Of a stretch of 64,000 bases of DNA, positions 26,198 to 35,101 are shown piece by piece. The stretch lies in contig NZ_RBKT01000001.1 in assembly GCF_003633685.1 (NCBI RefSeq), forward strand, positions 2,046,001-2,110,000. Direction: 5' to 3'. This DNA is from Micromonospora pisi. Its GTDB lineage: Bacteria; Actinomycetota; Actinomycetes; Mycobacteriales; Micromonosporaceae. Made by a program: the position numbers and the translations under genes. The first letter of the stretch is position 1. Each line of letters begins with the position of its first letter. The notes under the pieces were generated by a model that searched no databases, was not told the origin of the DNA, and saw only the letters and a list, made by a program, of their open reading frames with translations.

Positions 26198-26614
26198 TCA
26201 GGGCAACTGGACCGGGTACGCCCCGGGCGCGTACGGCATCGAACTGGCCTGGGTCGACGGGCTGTCCCGCCGCTCAGTCTGGGCGAACCCGGCCGACCGG
26301 GTGTTCTCCCGGGGCCAGCCACCGGCCTCGTGGAACAGGCGCAGCGCGGTCGCCACCACCTCGCCCAGTGGCTCGTGCGCCTCGATGTCGATGCTCGCAC
26401 CGGGCGTCTCGATCCGGACCTTCGTCGGACCCGGTCGGGTGGTCACCGCCACCGTCGACGCGTCGGTGGCGACCGCGACCGTGGGGGCGTCGCTGGTCAC
26501 CGCCACCACCGGAGTCTCGGCGGTGGCGACCACCGTGCCGGTGGTCGTGGTCACCACCGTGGACGCGTCACCGGTCACGGTCGGGGCCTTGGGCTGCGCG
26601 GGAACGCTCGTCAC
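26198..26614 (-). CDS. Hypothetical protein with Thr/Val repeat tract
   Basis: A 138-residue protein starting at GTG 26614 (TSVPAQPKAPTV). Residues 14-65 consist of an irregular TVV/TVAV tract, followed by a conserved-looking module KVRIETPGASIDIEAHEPLG and EVVATALRLFHEAGG. The same module occurs in small Micromonospora-type proteins, as far as I recall, but has no assigned role. It lies 75 bp downstream of glnA2 on the same strand and may share its transcript. No ribosome site is evident, so the start is uncertain. Confidence 0.55.
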   Translation of the reverse strand: MTSVPAQPKAPTVTGDASTVVTTTTGTVVATAETPVVAVTSDAPTVAVATDASTVAVTTRPGPTKVRIETPGASIDIEAHEPLGEVVATALRLFHEAGGWPRENTRSAGFAQTERRDSPSTQASSMPYAPGAYPVQLP

Positions 26615-26688
26615 GGCACCATTCTCGCGCCACGACGCACCCTCGCGCCACGCCCCCGACCGCACCGCGTCAAAAACCCCGCCCGGGG

Positions 26689-28041
26689 TCAGAGCGCGCC
26701 GAGGTAACGCTTGCGCTCGTACGGGGTGACCTCGCGGCGGTACTGCTCCCACTCGGCCCGCTTGTTACGCAGGAAGAAGTCGAAGACGTGCTCGCCGAGC
26801 ACCTCGGCGACCAGCTCCGAACCGGCCATCACGTCGATCGCCTCGGCGAGGTTCTCCGGCAACGCCTCGTACCCCATGGCCTTGCGCTCGGCGTTGGAGA
26901 GCGACCACACGTCGTCCTCGGCCCCCGGCGGCAGCTCGTAGCCCTCCTCGATGCCCTTGAGCCCGGCACCGAGCAGCACCGCGAAGGCCAGGTACGGGTT
27001 GGCCGCCGAGTCGAGCGAGCGCACCTCCACCCGGGCCGAGTTCGGCTTGCCGTACGCCGGCACCCGGACCAGCGCGGAGCGGTTCAGGTGCCCCCAGCAG
27101 ACGTACGCCGGGGACTCGGTGATCCGGTCCGGCAGGGCCTGCGGGAAGAGCCGCTTGTACGAGTTGACCCACTGGTTGGTGACCGCGGTGTACTCACGGG
27201 CGTGCACGAGCAGGCCGGCGATGAAGGCGCGGGCCACCTTGGAGAGCTTCGACGGGTCACTGCCGTCGTGGAACGCGTTGCGCTCCCCCTCGAACAGGGA
27301 CAGGTGGGTGTGCATCCCGCTGCCCGGCTGGTCGGTGAAGGGCTTCGGCATGAAGCTGGCCTGCACCCCGGTGGAGAGCGCCACCTCCTTGATGACGTGC
27401 CGGAACGTCATGATGTTGTCGGCCGTGGTGAGCGCGTCCGCGTAGCGCAGGTCGATCTCCTGCTGGCCGGGGGCGACCTCGTGGTGGCTGAACTCGACCG
27501 AGATGCCGATCCGCTCCAGCGAGAGCACCGCCTGGCGGCGGAAGTCGCGGGCGACGGCGTGGGTGGTGTGCTCGAAGTAACCACCGGCGTCGACCGGGAC
27601 CGGCACCGACCCGTCGTTCGGGCCGTTCTCCAGCAGGAAGAACTCGATTTCGGGGTGGGTGTAGAAGGTGAAGCCCTTCTCGGCGGCCCGGGAGAGCGCG
27701 CGCCGCAGCACGTGTCGCGGGTCGGCCCAGGACGGGGTGCCGTCGGGGAGCAGGATGTCGCAGAACATCCGGGCGCTCTCGCCGCTGACCCCACCCTCGA
27801 ACGGGAAGACCTGGAACGTGGTCGGGTCGGGCATGGCGACCATGTCGGACTCGAAGACCCGGGCGAAGCCCTCGATCGCGGAGCCGTCGAAGCCGATGCC
27901 CTCCTCGAACGCGGCCTCCAGTTCGGCCGGCGCGACCGAGACGCTCTTCAGCGTGCCGAGCACGTCGGTGAACCACAACCGGACGAAACGGATGTCGCGC
28001 TCTTCTAGGGTGCGGAGCACAAACTCCTGCTGACGGTCCAC
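26689..28041 (-). CDS. glnA2: Type I glutamine synthetase paralogue (GlnA2-type)
   Basis: A 450-residue GSI-fold ligase. Catalytic motifs: FDGSAIEGF (51-59), YTHPEIEFFLL with metal-binding Glu, FSHHEVAPGQQEIDLR, GSGMHTHLSLFEG and RVEVRSLDS. The adenylylation loop of GlnA1 proteins (NLYDLP) reads DDVWSLSNAER here, so the modified tyrosine is missing and GlnE should not control it. The sequence closely follows Streptomyces/Mycobacterium GlnA2 as I recall them; Streptomyces GlnA2 has been described as a gamma-glutamylpolyamine synthetase, so glutamine may not be the main product. I chose GTG 28041 (MDRQQEFVLR) because GAGGGG precedes it; a TTG at 28059 is the alternative. Confidence 0.92.
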   Translation of the reverse strand: MDRQQEFVLRTLEERDIRFVRLWFTDVLGTLKSVSVAPAELEAAFEEGIGFDGSAIEGFARVFESDMVAMPDPTTFQVFPFEGGVSGESARMFCDILLPDGTPSWADPRHVLRRALSRAAEKGFTFYTHPEIEFFLLENGPNDGSVPVPVDAGGYFEHTTHAVARDFRRQAVLSLERIGISVEFSHHEVAPGQQEIDLRYADALTTADNIMTFRHVIKEVALSTGVQASFMPKPFTDQPGSGMHTHLSLFEGERNAFHDGSDPSKLSKVARAFIAGLLVHAREYTAVTNQWVNSYKRLFPQALPDRITESPAYVCWGHLNRSALVRVPAYGKPNSARVEVRSLDSAANPYLAFAVLLGAGLKGIEEGYELPPGAEDDVWSLSNAERKAMGYEALPENLAEAIDVMAGSELVAEVLGEHVFDFFLRNKRAEWEQYRREVTPYERKRYLGAL

Positions 28042-28369
28042 TTCAACCCCTCGTGACAACTCCTGCTCGACCCGGCCAGCCCATTCCCCGACCTAGCGGC
28101 CCAGTCTTACCCGACCTCGTTACGCCGACGTTACGTGATCTCGGTCGCGCCCGGTGCGTCGGGACGGGCGCCTGTCCCGTTCGTGGGTTTCCATCCCGAA
28201 CATACGAGGACAAACGTTTTCCAGCATCCTCACCGCCGAAACCACCTCCCCCGCGTCGGCGGTTAGGAAGGGCCCCTTCCTCTACAGAATGCGATAACAA
28301 GGGGCCCTTCCTTACCTCGCTTCACCCCGGCGCGCGCGGGGGCGGCGACGGCGCGGCAAGATTGGGGGC
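28042..28369. other. Divergent promoter region with hairpin repeat
   Basis: It separates glnA2 from nadE and holds the hairpin repeat at 28265-28312, about 57 bp before the nadE start. No ORF is supported. Confidence 0.6.
28265..28312. repeat. GGAAGGGCCCCTT hairpin repeat, intact copy
   Basis: AGGAAGGGCCCCTT (28265-28278) and its complement (28299-28312) form a 14-bp stem around a 20-base loop. The same arms occur at 52058-52080 and 53388-53410, where an IS element separates them. This is a dispersed family of intergenic hairpins. Here it lies between divergent genes, so an attenuator or simple repeat role is more likely than termination. Confidence 0.8.
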
Positions 28370-30286
28370 ATGCCCACCCTGCGCCTCGCTCTCGCCCAGG
28401 TGAACCCCACCGTCGGAGACCTCGCCGGCAACGCCGCGACGGTACGCCGCACCAGCCGCGCCGCGGCGTCGGCCGGCGCGCAGCTGGTCGCCTTCCCGGA
28501 GATGATGCTCACCGGATACCCGGTCGAGGACCTGGTGTTCCGCAAGTCCTTCGTGACCGCGTCCCAGGCCGCGCTCCGGCAACTCGCCGCCGACCTGGAC
28601 AGCGACGGCCTCGGCGACCTGCCGGTGCTCCTCGGTTACCTGGACTCGGACGAGTTCGGCGAGACCGCCGACGGCGGGACGACGCAGCACGACCAGACGA
28701 GCACCGGCGCCGGACCGACCCGGACCCGGGGGCCGCGCAACGCGCTCGCCGTACTGCACCGGGGCGCGGTGGTCGCCACCTACTTCAAGCACCACCTGCC
28801 GAACTACGGCGTCTTCGACGAGGACCGCTACTTCCTGCCCGGCGACACGCTGACCGTGGTCCGGCTGGGCGGGGTCGACGTCGGTCTGACCATCTGCGAG
28901 GACCTGTGGCAGGCCGGGGGGCCGTTCGCGGTAGCCCGGCAGGCCGGGGTCGGCCTGGTCGTGAACATCAACGGCTCGCCGTACGAGCGGAACAAGGACG
29001 ACGTACGGCTGCCACTGGTCCGGCGGCGGGCCGCCGAGGCGGGCGCCACGATCGCGTACGTCAACATGGTCGGCGGCCAGGACGAACTGGTCTTCGACGG
29101 CGACTCGATGGTCGTCGCCGCCGACGGCACCCTGCTGGCCCGCGCCCCGCAGTTCGTCGAGCACCTGCTCGTACACGACCTGGAACTGCCGGCGGGAGAC
29201 GTCGACGCGCCGACCAGCGACCGGACCAGTGCCGCCAGCACCGGCGGCGCCGTGGACGGCAGCGGAACCGCCGGCGAGGTGGTGACCTCCATCGAGACCG
29301 CCGACGAGGTGCTGGCCGGGAACCGGTACGCCGAGGACGGCGGCCGGACCACGATGCGGATCGCCCGGGTGGTGGTGGGCGACCCGCCGCCCGCTCCCGC
29401 CGGACCGCCGGTCGACGGTGGGATCGCCGAACGGATCGTCGACGAGGCGGAGGTCTGGTCGGCGCTGGTGCTGGGGCTGCGCGACTACGTCAACAAGAAC
29501 GGCTTCCCGTCGGTCATCCTCGGCCTCTCCGGCGGCATCGACTCCGCGGTGGTCGCGGCGATCGCGGTCGACGCGCTCGGCCCGGACCGGGTGGTCGGGG
29601 TGTCGCTGCCGAGCCAGCACTCCTCCGGACACTCCCGCGACGACGCCGCCGACCTGGCCAAGCGGACCGGACTGGACCTCCGGACCGAACCGATCCAGGC
29701 GATGGTCGACGCGTTCCTCGCCAACATGTCCCTCTCCGGGCTCACCGTGGAGAACCTGCAGGCGCGGGTCCGGGGTGTGGTGCTGATGGCACTGTCGAAC
29801 CAGGAGGGGCACCTCGTCCTCACCACCGGCAACAAGAGCGAACTGGCGGTCGGTTACTCCACCCTCTACGGCGACTCCGTCGGCGGCTTCAACCCGATCA
29901 AGGATGTCTGGAAGACCCTGGTCTGGCAGTTGGCGAACTGGCGCAACGCGGACGCGGTCGCGCGCGGCCAACAGCCCCCGATCCCGGAGAACTCGATCCA
30001 GAAACCGCCGAGCGCCGAGCTGAGCCCGGGGCAGCTCGACAGCGACTCGCTGCCGGACTACTCGGTGCTCGACCCGATCCTCGTCGGCTACGTCGACGGG
30101 GACCAGGGCCGGGAGGACCTGATCGCGTCCGGCCACGACCCGGAGGTGCTGGACCGGGTGCTGCGGATGGTGGATACCGCCGAGTACAAGCGCCGGCAGG
30201 CGGCGCCCGGCCCCAAAATCAGCATCAAGGCGTTCGGCCGGGACCGCCGGCTGCCGATCACCAACCGGTGGCGGGAGCGCGGCTGA
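28370..30286 (+). CDS. nadE: Glutamine-dependent NAD+ synthetase
   Basis: A 638-residue two-domain enzyme that converts nicotinate adenine dinucleotide to NAD+ with glutamine-derived ammonia. The N-terminal nitrilase domain shows the triad E44 (AFPEMML), K140 (YFKHHLPNYG) and C176 (LTICEDLW). The C-terminal synthetase has the PP-loop LGLSGGIDSAVV (384-395) and TTGNKSELAVGY. An acidic, Gly/Thr-rich insert of about 60 residues (270-330) between the domains and a smaller one at 94-122 look lineage-specific. ATG at 28370 is the family start. It is followed by panB 116 bp downstream. Confidence 0.95.
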   Translation: MPTLRLALAQVNPTVGDLAGNAATVRRTSRAAASAGAQLVAFPEMMLTGYPVEDLVFRKSFVTASQAALRQLAADLDSDGLGDLPVLLGYLDSDEFGETADGGTTQHDQTSTGAGPTRTRGPRNALAVLHRGAVVATYFKHHLPNYGVFDEDRYFLPGDTLTVVRLGGVDVGLTICEDLWQAGGPFAVARQAGVGLVVNINGSPYERNKDDVRLPLVRRRAAEAGATIAYVNMVGGQDELVFDGDSMVVAADGTLLARAPQFVEHLLVHDLELPAGDVDAPTSDRTSAASTGGAVDGSGTAGEVVTSIETADEVLAGNRYAEDGGRTTMRIARVVVGDPPPAPAGPPVDGGIAERIVDEAEVWSALVLGLRDYVNKNGFPSVILGLSGGIDSAVVAAIAVDALGPDRVVGVSLPSQHSSGHSRDDAADLAKRTGLDLRTEPIQAMVDAFLANMSLSGLTVENLQARVRGVVLMALSNQEGHLVLTTGNKSELAVGYSTLYGDSVGGFNPIKDVWKTLVWQLANWRNADAVARGQQPPIPENSIQKPPSAELSPGQLDSDSLPDYSVLDPILVGYVDGDQGREDLIASGHDPEVLDRVLRMVDTAEYKRRQAAPGPKISIKAFGRDRRLPITNRWRERG

Positions 30287-30402
30287 ATCGGGTGGGCGGT
30301 GTGAAATCCTCCACTGCACTCTGACCCGGCCCCATATCGCGGTGCGACGATCGACGCGGACCCGGGGACCGCGAGCGCGGCCTCGAGGCGAGAGGAGTCG
30401 TG

Positions 30403-31299
30403 ATGTCCGAACCAGGAGCCACCCCGACACCGGAGACCAGCGTCACCACCCCGGCCGGTGATCCGGCGGCGAACGAGGTGACCGCGTTGTACGGGGGCCC
30501 GGCCAGCCGGCGCGTGCGTACCCGTGACCTGGTCACCGCCCGCGAGCGGGGCGAACGGTGGGCGATGCTCACCTCGTACGACCAGTACACCGCGTCGATT
30601 TTCGACCAGGCCGGCATTCCGGTGCTGCTGGTCGGTGACTCGGCGGCGAACAACGTCTTCGGTTACGAGACGACCGTGCCGGTGACCGTGGACGAGTTGC
30701 TGCCACTGGTCCGGGCGGTGGTCCGGGCGACCCGGTACGCGCTGGTCGTCGCCGACCTGCCGTTCGGCTCGTACGAGGAGGGGCCGACGCAGGCGCTGCG
30801 TACCGCGGTGCGGTTCATGAAGGAGGGCGGCTGCCACGCGGTGAAGTTGGAGGGCGGCCGGCGGGTCGCCGCCCAGATCGCCGCGTTGACCACCGCCGGC
30901 ATCCCGGTGATGGGGCACATCGGTTTCACCCCGCAGAGCGAGCACACCATCGGGGGCTACCGGGTGCAGGGGCGCGGCGACGCGGCCGACGAGGTGCTGG
31001 CCGACGCGCGCGCGGTGGCCGAGGCGGGGGCGTTCTCGGTGGTGCTGGAGATGGTGCCGGGTGAGGTCGCCAAGCGGGTGACCCACGAGGTGGGCATCCC
31101 GACGATCGGCATCGGCGCCGGCCCCGACACCGACGCGCAGGTGCTGGTCTGGCAGGACATGGCGGGTCTGCGTACGGGCAGGGCGCCCCGGTTCGTGAAG
31201 CGGTACGCCGACCTCTCCGGGGTGCTCACCTCGGCGACCCGGCAGTTCGCCGCCGAGGTACGCGGTGGCGGGTTCCCCGGCACGGAACACACCTTCTAG
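30403..31299 (+). CDS. panB: Ketopantoate hydroxymethyltransferase
   Basis: A 298-residue PanB that makes ketopantoate from ketoisovalerate and methylene-tetrahydrofolate, the first step of pantothenate and CoA synthesis. Motifs: [37 protein letters not shown] (metal Asp), [15 protein letters not shown] and [19 protein letters not shown] disordered N-terminal extension of about 40 residues precedes the core, as in other actinomycetes. ATG 30403 has GAGAGGAG at proper spacing; the GTG one codon earlier is too close. A bidirectional terminator follows at 31308. Confidence 0.96.
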   Translation: MSEPGATPTPETSVTTPAGDPAANEVTALYGGPASRRVRTRDLVTARERGERWAMLTSYDQYTASIFDQAGIPVLLVGDSAANNVFGYETTVPVTVDELLPLVRAVVRATRYALVVADLPFGSYEEGPTQALRTAVRFMKEGGCHAVKLEGGRRVAAQIAALTTAGIPVMGHIGFTPQSEHTIGGYRVQGRGDAADEVLADARAVAEAGAFSVVLEMVPGEVAKRVTHEVGIPTIGIGAGPDTDAQVLVWQDMAGLRTGRAPRFVKRYADLSGVLTSATRQFAAEVRGGGFPGTEHTF

Positions 31300-31307
31300 T
31301 CCGGCCG

Positions 31308-31339
31308 CCGGGGGTGCGGGCTCGGATCCGCACCCCCGG
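31308..31339. terminator. Bidirectional terminator between panB and npdG
   Basis: A perfect 12-bp stem (CCGGGGGTGCGG at 31308-31319, complement 31328-31339) with an 8-base loop lies 8 bases after panB and 10 bases before the end of the convergent npdG gene. Confidence 0.85.
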
Positions 31340-31349
31340 TCGGTACGGC

Positions 31350-32048
31350 TCAGACGTCGGTGATCCGGACGCCGGCGTGGGCCCGGTACCGCTTGTTGAT
31401 GGCGATCAGGTTCGCGGTGAACGCCTCGACCTGGTGCGCGTTGCGCAGCCGGCCGGCGTAGATGCCGCGCATCCCGGGGATCCGGGCGGCGAGCGCCGCG
31501 ACGATGCCGACCAGTTCCCGTTCCTCGGTGCAGATCAGCACGTCGAGGTCGATCCGGTCGATCTCCGGGTTGGCGAGCAGCGGTGCGCTGACGTGGTTGA
31601 ACGCGGCGCAGACCCGGGACTCCGGCAGCAGGGCGGCGGCCTGCTGCACCGCGCTGCCCTCCTCGACCCGCAACGCGTACGGGCCCTGTTTGTCGAAGCC
31701 GAGCGGGTTGACGCAGTCGACGACGATTTTGCCGGCGAGCGGTTCGCGCAGCGCGGCGACGGTGGCGGCGTGCCCGTCCCACGGCACCGCGATGACGACC
31801 ACGTCGGCGTCGGCGCAGACGCTGGCGTTGTCGTTCCCGGTGACGTCCGCGTCGGCGGGGAGCCCGGGCAGGGCGGCGATCTCCTTCGCGGACTGCGCGG
31901 CGCGCTCCGCCGAACGGGAACCGATCAGCACCCGCTGTCCGGCGCGGGCGAACCGGTAGGCCAGCCCCCGCCCCTGGTCGCCGGTGCCGCCGATGATGCC
32001 GACGGTGAGCCCGGAAACGTCGGGCAGCTCGCTCGCGTCGTATGCCAT
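31350..32048 (-). CDS. npdG: NADPH-dependent F420 reductase
   Basis: A 232-residue Rossmann protein: LTVGIIGGTGDQGRGLAYRF at the N-terminus and VLIGSRSAERA, where Ser and Arg would bind the NADP 2'-phosphate. VVVIAVPWDGHAATVAAL, VDCVNPLGFDKQG and the C-terminal GMRGIYAGRLRNAHQVEAFT are typical of Fno/NpdG. It exchanges hydride between NADPH and coenzyme F420, which Micromonosporaceae make. I chose ATG 32048 (MAYDASELPD). It is preceded by three 23-bp tandem repeats and, on the same strand, the RNB gene. Confidence 0.88.
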   Translation of the reverse strand: MAYDASELPDVSGLTVGIIGGTGDQGRGLAYRFARAGQRVLIGSRSAERAAQSAKEIAALPGLPADADVTGNDNASVCADADVVVIAVPWDGHAATVAALREPLAGKIVVDCVNPLGFDKQGPYALRVEEGSAVQQAAALLPESRVCAAFNHVSAPLLANPEIDRIDLDVLICTEERELVGIVAALAARIPGMRGIYAGRLRNAHQVEAFTANLIAINKRYRAHAGVRITDV

Positions 32049-32071
32049 GGGGTCCATCCTGCCAAACCGGC

Positions 32072-32140
32072 GACGCCACCGGCCGGCATGGTCGGACGCC
32101 ACCGGCCGGGATGGTCGGACGCCACCGGCCGGCATGGTCA
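32072..32140 (-). repeat. Three 23-bp tandem repeats
   Basis: Units start at 32072, 32095 and 32118 with the core GACGCCACCGGCCGG; units differ by single bases. They fill the gap between the RNB gene (its stop lies in the third unit) and npdG. Slippage expansion or a regulatory spacer are both possible. Confidence 0.85.
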
Positions 32141-33598
32141 GTCGCGGGCGAAGAGCACCTTGCGGGCGACCGGATCGGCGGTGACCAGGCGGACCCGTAC
32201 CCGCTCGCCGAGCGGCAGCTCGCCCTCGCAGCGGGCCCGTACCGGTGGCTCGTCGAGCGCGACCGTGCCACCTGGTCGACGGGCCGACCGACCCGGGCCG
32301 CCGGTGGTGGTCGCCGGGCCGGCCGCCACGGCTGGGCGGTCGACGTCGAGTACGGCCACCTCGAAGCTCTCCCCCACCCGGTCGCGCAACAGCACCGCCT
32401 CGGTCAGTTCCACGGCGGCGCGGGTGGCGGCCGAGGCGGTCCGGTCGGTGCTGGCCATCACGGCCGGCAGTCGCGGCAGCGCGGCCCGGGCCCACTCCGG
32501 TAACTCCGTACCGGCGTGCAGGGCCAGGCAGACCTCGGTGGCGTACCGGTCGGCGAGTCGACGCAACGGCGCGGTGACGTGTGCGTACGCGGCGGCGACT
32601 CCACCGTGGCGGGGGTCGGCGGGCGGTTCCCCGTCGAAGGCGGTGTAACCGGAGCCGCGGAGCAGTTCGGCGGCGTGGTCGAGGAAGGCGGCGGCCCGGG
32701 GCTGGGCCGGGTCGATGGTGGTGAGCACCTGCCCGACGCTGGCGCCTTCCGGCCACTCGATGTCGAGTCCGGTCGCGGCGACCCGCAGGCCGCGCACCGC
32801 CTCCGGCTTCGGGGTCGGCATCGTGCGCAGCAGTCCGACCCGGCCGGCGAGCATCAGGTCGGCGGCGGCCATTCCGGTGAGCAGGGAGATCTGGGCGTTG
32901 TAGTCCTCCATCGGCGATGGTGCCCGCAGCACCAGTCGCCAGCCGCCGTCGTCGGGCTCGACGTCCTGTTCCGGCAGCGGAAGGTTGATCGCGCCGCGGT
33001 CCAGTCCCCGGTCGATGAGAAGTTTGCCGAGTTCGGGGAGGAGGGCGATCGGTTCGGCCAACCGGCCGGCGTCCGCGTCGGCCTGTACGCCGACATAGTC
33101 GAGCTTGGCGCGGCTGCGCACCCGGGCCCGTTCCAGTCCGACCGAGACGGTCGCACCGTCGGCGTCGAGGTCGATGGTCCAGAGCACGGCGGCCCGTTCG
33201 ACGTCGGGCAGCAGGCTCGCCGCGCCTTCGCTGAGCGTGGTCGGGTGCAGGGGGATGTTGCCGTCGGGGAGGTAGATGGTCTGTCCCCGCCGCCAGGTCT
33301 CCGCGGCGAGCGCACCGTCGGGGCGGACGTGGGCGGCGACGTCGGCGATCGCGTACCGGACCCGGTAGCCGCCGCCGGGTCGCCGGCTCAGGCACATCGC
33401 CTGGTCGAGGTCGCGGGAGCTGGCCGGGTCGATGGTGACGAACGGGATGTCGGTCCGGTCGGCGGCCGGGCCCGGTGGGGCGGCCGCCGACTCGTCGGCC
33501 TCGCGTTGCGCCGCGACTGGAAACTGTGTCGGCAGTTCCAGTTCGCGGCGCAACGCGCTGAAGTCGATGCGGGGCGCCACTACGCGTCGGATCACCAC
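32138..33598 (-). CDS. RNB-domain ribonuclease (RNase II/R family), compact form
   Basis: A 486-residue exoribonuclease. The RNB core is clear: FVTIDPASSRDLDQAMCLSR with the metal-binding Asp set, DVAAHVRPDGALAAETWRRG, then PLHPTTLSEGAASLLP and the late APLRRLADRY. Compared with RNase R (about 750-800 residues), the N-terminal cold-shock domains are missing and the C-terminal S1 part is reduced to about 60 residues (ARCEGELPLGERVRVRLVTA). Compact versions are common in actinomycetes. It degrades RNA 3' to 5'. It lies between the histone-like gene and npdG on one strand and may be co-transcribed with them. Confidence 0.88.
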   Translation of the reverse strand: MVIRRVVAPRIDFSALRRELELPTQFPVAAQREADESAAAPPGPAADRTDIPFVTIDPASSRDLDQAMCLSRRPGGGYRVRYAIADVAAHVRPDGALAAETWRRGQTIYLPDGNIPLHPTTLSEGAASLLPDVERAAVLWTIDLDADGATVSVGLERARVRSRAKLDYVGVQADADAGRLAEPIALLPELGKLLIDRGLDRGAINLPLPEQDVEPDDGGWRLVLRAPSPMEDYNAQISLLTGMAAADLMLAGRVGLLRTMPTPKPEAVRGLRVAATGLDIEWPEGASVGQVLTTIDPAQPRAAAFLDHAAELLRGSGYTAFDGEPPADPRHGGVAAAYAHVTAPLRRLADRYATEVCLALHAGTELPEWARAALPRLPAVMASTDRTASAATRAAVELTEAVLLRDRVGESFEVAVLDVDRPAVAAGPATTTGGPGRSARRPGGTVALDEPPVRARCEGELPLGERVRVRLVTADPVARKVLFARD

Positions 33599-33653
33599 GG
33601 GTCATTCCTACCAGCGTGGTGCCAGCCCGTGCCGGGGCGCCCGGCATCGTCGG

Positions 33654-34415
33654 TCAGCCGGCCGCCTTGCGGACCGTCGCCCGGGTCGACTTCTTGGCCG
33701 GTGCCTGCCGGGCGGCCACCTTCTTGGCGGGGGCCTTGCGGGCGGTGATCTTCTTGGCCGGCGTACGCGTGGTGGTGGTCCCCGCCTTTTTTGCGGTCGC
33801 CTTCTTGATCGCGCCGACGGTGGTCTTCCGCGCCCCGGTGGCCGCGCGCGAGGTGGTCGACTTCGCGGTGGTGGCCTTCTTGGCCGGGGCCTTCTTCGCG
33901 GTGGCGCGGGTGCCCGGGGCGGTCGACCGGGTGGCGGTCGCCTTCTTTGCCGGGGCCTTCTTCGCCGTGGTCTTCGCTCCCACGGTCTTCTTCACCGCGG
34001 ATCCCGCCGTCGTGGACTTGGCCGGCGTGGACTTGGCCGCCGTCGAGCGCTTGGCGGGCGCCTTCTTCGCGGCGGTCTTCTTCACCGCACCGGCGGCACG
34101 GGTCGCCGCCGTGGTCGCCTTCTTCCGGGCGGTGGCGGCCTTCGACGCCACGGTCTTCTTCGCCGTCGTCGTCTTGGCCGCGGCCTTCTTCACCGGGGCC
34201 TTCTTCGCCGCCGTCTTCTTGGCGGTCGCCGGCCGGGTCGCGGTCGCCCGGGTCGACGTCGGGCGGGCCGCGGTCGTCGTGCTCTTCGCCGCGGCCGTGG
34301 TCTTACGCGCGGCCGGGGTCTTCTTCGCGCCGGTGGTGCTTCGTGCCGCCGTGGTCTTCTTCACGCCGGTGCGTTTGGCAGCCGGGCGGCTGGTGGCCTT
34401 TAGTGCTTCGGCCAT
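33654..34415 (-). CDS. Histone H1-like Lys/Ala-rich nucleoid protein
   Basis: A 253-residue protein made almost wholly of Lys, Ala, Thr, Pro and Arg, with repeated KKAPAKK, TAKKTAAKK and KSTPAKSTT blocks resembling the C-terminal tail of eukaryotic H1 and the tails of HupS/HBsu-like proteins. No folded N-terminal HU domain is present. It is predicted to be disordered and to compact DNA by charge (inference). The strong periodicity at DNA level makes the gene prone to slippage. It sits just upstream of an RNase gene on the same strand. Confidence 0.8.
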   Translation of the reverse strand: MAEALKATSRPAAKRTGVKKTTAARSTTGAKKTPAARKTTAAAKSTTTAARPTSTRATATRPATAKKTAAKKAPVKKAAAKTTTAKKTVASKAATARKKATTAATRAAGAVKKTAAKKAPAKRSTAAKSTPAKSTTAGSAVKKTVGAKTTAKKAPAKKATATRSTAPGTRATAKKAPAKKATTAKSTTSRAATGARKTTVGAIKKATAKKAGTTTTRTPAKKITARKAPAKKVAARQAPAKKSTRATVRKAAG

Positions 34416-34502
34416 CTGGGTCCTCCTTGCGGGACATGCTCTCGGGGGTCTCCGGGTGGAGACCGCGGAGTACTTCGACGACGCGGGCTCTGCGCCGCGC
34501 CG

Positions 34503-34706
34503 CTACCTCTCCTCCCCGGCCCAGCGGGCATCCTCGGCGTCCCACTCCTCGTTGCGTTGCCGGACCTTCTCCAGCGCGTGCTCCGCGTCGTGTGCCGAGG
34601 CGTACGGACCGAGGACGTAGCGCGCCGGGCAAATGTCGGCGTCCGTCTCGACCCGGTGGTGTCGTAGGCACCAGTAGTACCGTTCACCACTTCCGCTGTC
34701 GCTCAT
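34503..34706 (-). CDS. Small conserved SPOR-like protein (67 aa)
   Basis: Encodes MSDSGSGERYYWCLRHHRVE, then CPARYVLGPYASAHDAEHAL and a charged helical tail. The beta-alpha pattern ('YYWC...GPY.S..DAE.AL') is typical of a small actinomycete family with a SPOR-like fold, and LGPYAS is its hallmark. Two Cys and two His may bind a metal. The ATG at 34706 is preceded by GTTATCAC with no clear ribosome site. It is followed 87 bp later by the histone-like gene. Function unknown. Confidence 0.7.
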   Translation of the reverse strand: MSDSGSGERYYWCLRHHRVETDADICPARYVLGPYASAHDAEHALEKVRQRNEEWDAEDARWAGEER

Positions 34707-35101
34707 GTGATAACTGTGCACCGCAAAGTAACTGGAGCGCTACCTTTTCACACAAAAAGTCGGACTCTTCTCCACAATAGACGCGATCCGTTTCCGCAGG
34801 TGAGGAATCCGCAGAGGCGACTCATTTCCGGAAAGTGCTTGTCAGGAAAGGGAATCGCACGACACCGGAGGGTGGACACGGCGCGTGTGCCGGGCCGACC
34901 CGGCCCGGAAAAAAATATCCGGTACGCGTGCGCCGACGGCCGTGTCGCCGCCCCTGCCGGGCCGCACCCGCCCCGTCCCGACACCCGGACCGCTCTGCCC
35001 GCCACGTCGCGGCGACCGGTCCGGTCGGCAGTGAGTAGCGGCATAGGCGATCGTCTGGTCGGCTGATGGTCCGCGCCGTCACCCGGTCAGATCATCGGAG
35101 C
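34707..35101. other. Divergent intergenic region, relatively AT-rich
   Basis: About 395 bp with several A/T runs (ACAAAAAGT near 34755, GAAAAAAATATCC near 34910) unusual for this genome, likely holding promoters for the small genes on both sides. No ORF is supported. Confidence 0.5.

Noticed and set aside
31350-33647. 765-codon minus-strand ORF
   Set aside because: Its first two thirds are antisense-frame reading of the RNB gene; only the C-terminal part is npdG.
33654-34620. Plus-strand ORF opposite the histone-like gene
   Set aside because: Produced by the repetitive Lys/Ala codons; the minus frame gives the sensible Lys-rich protein with proper start.
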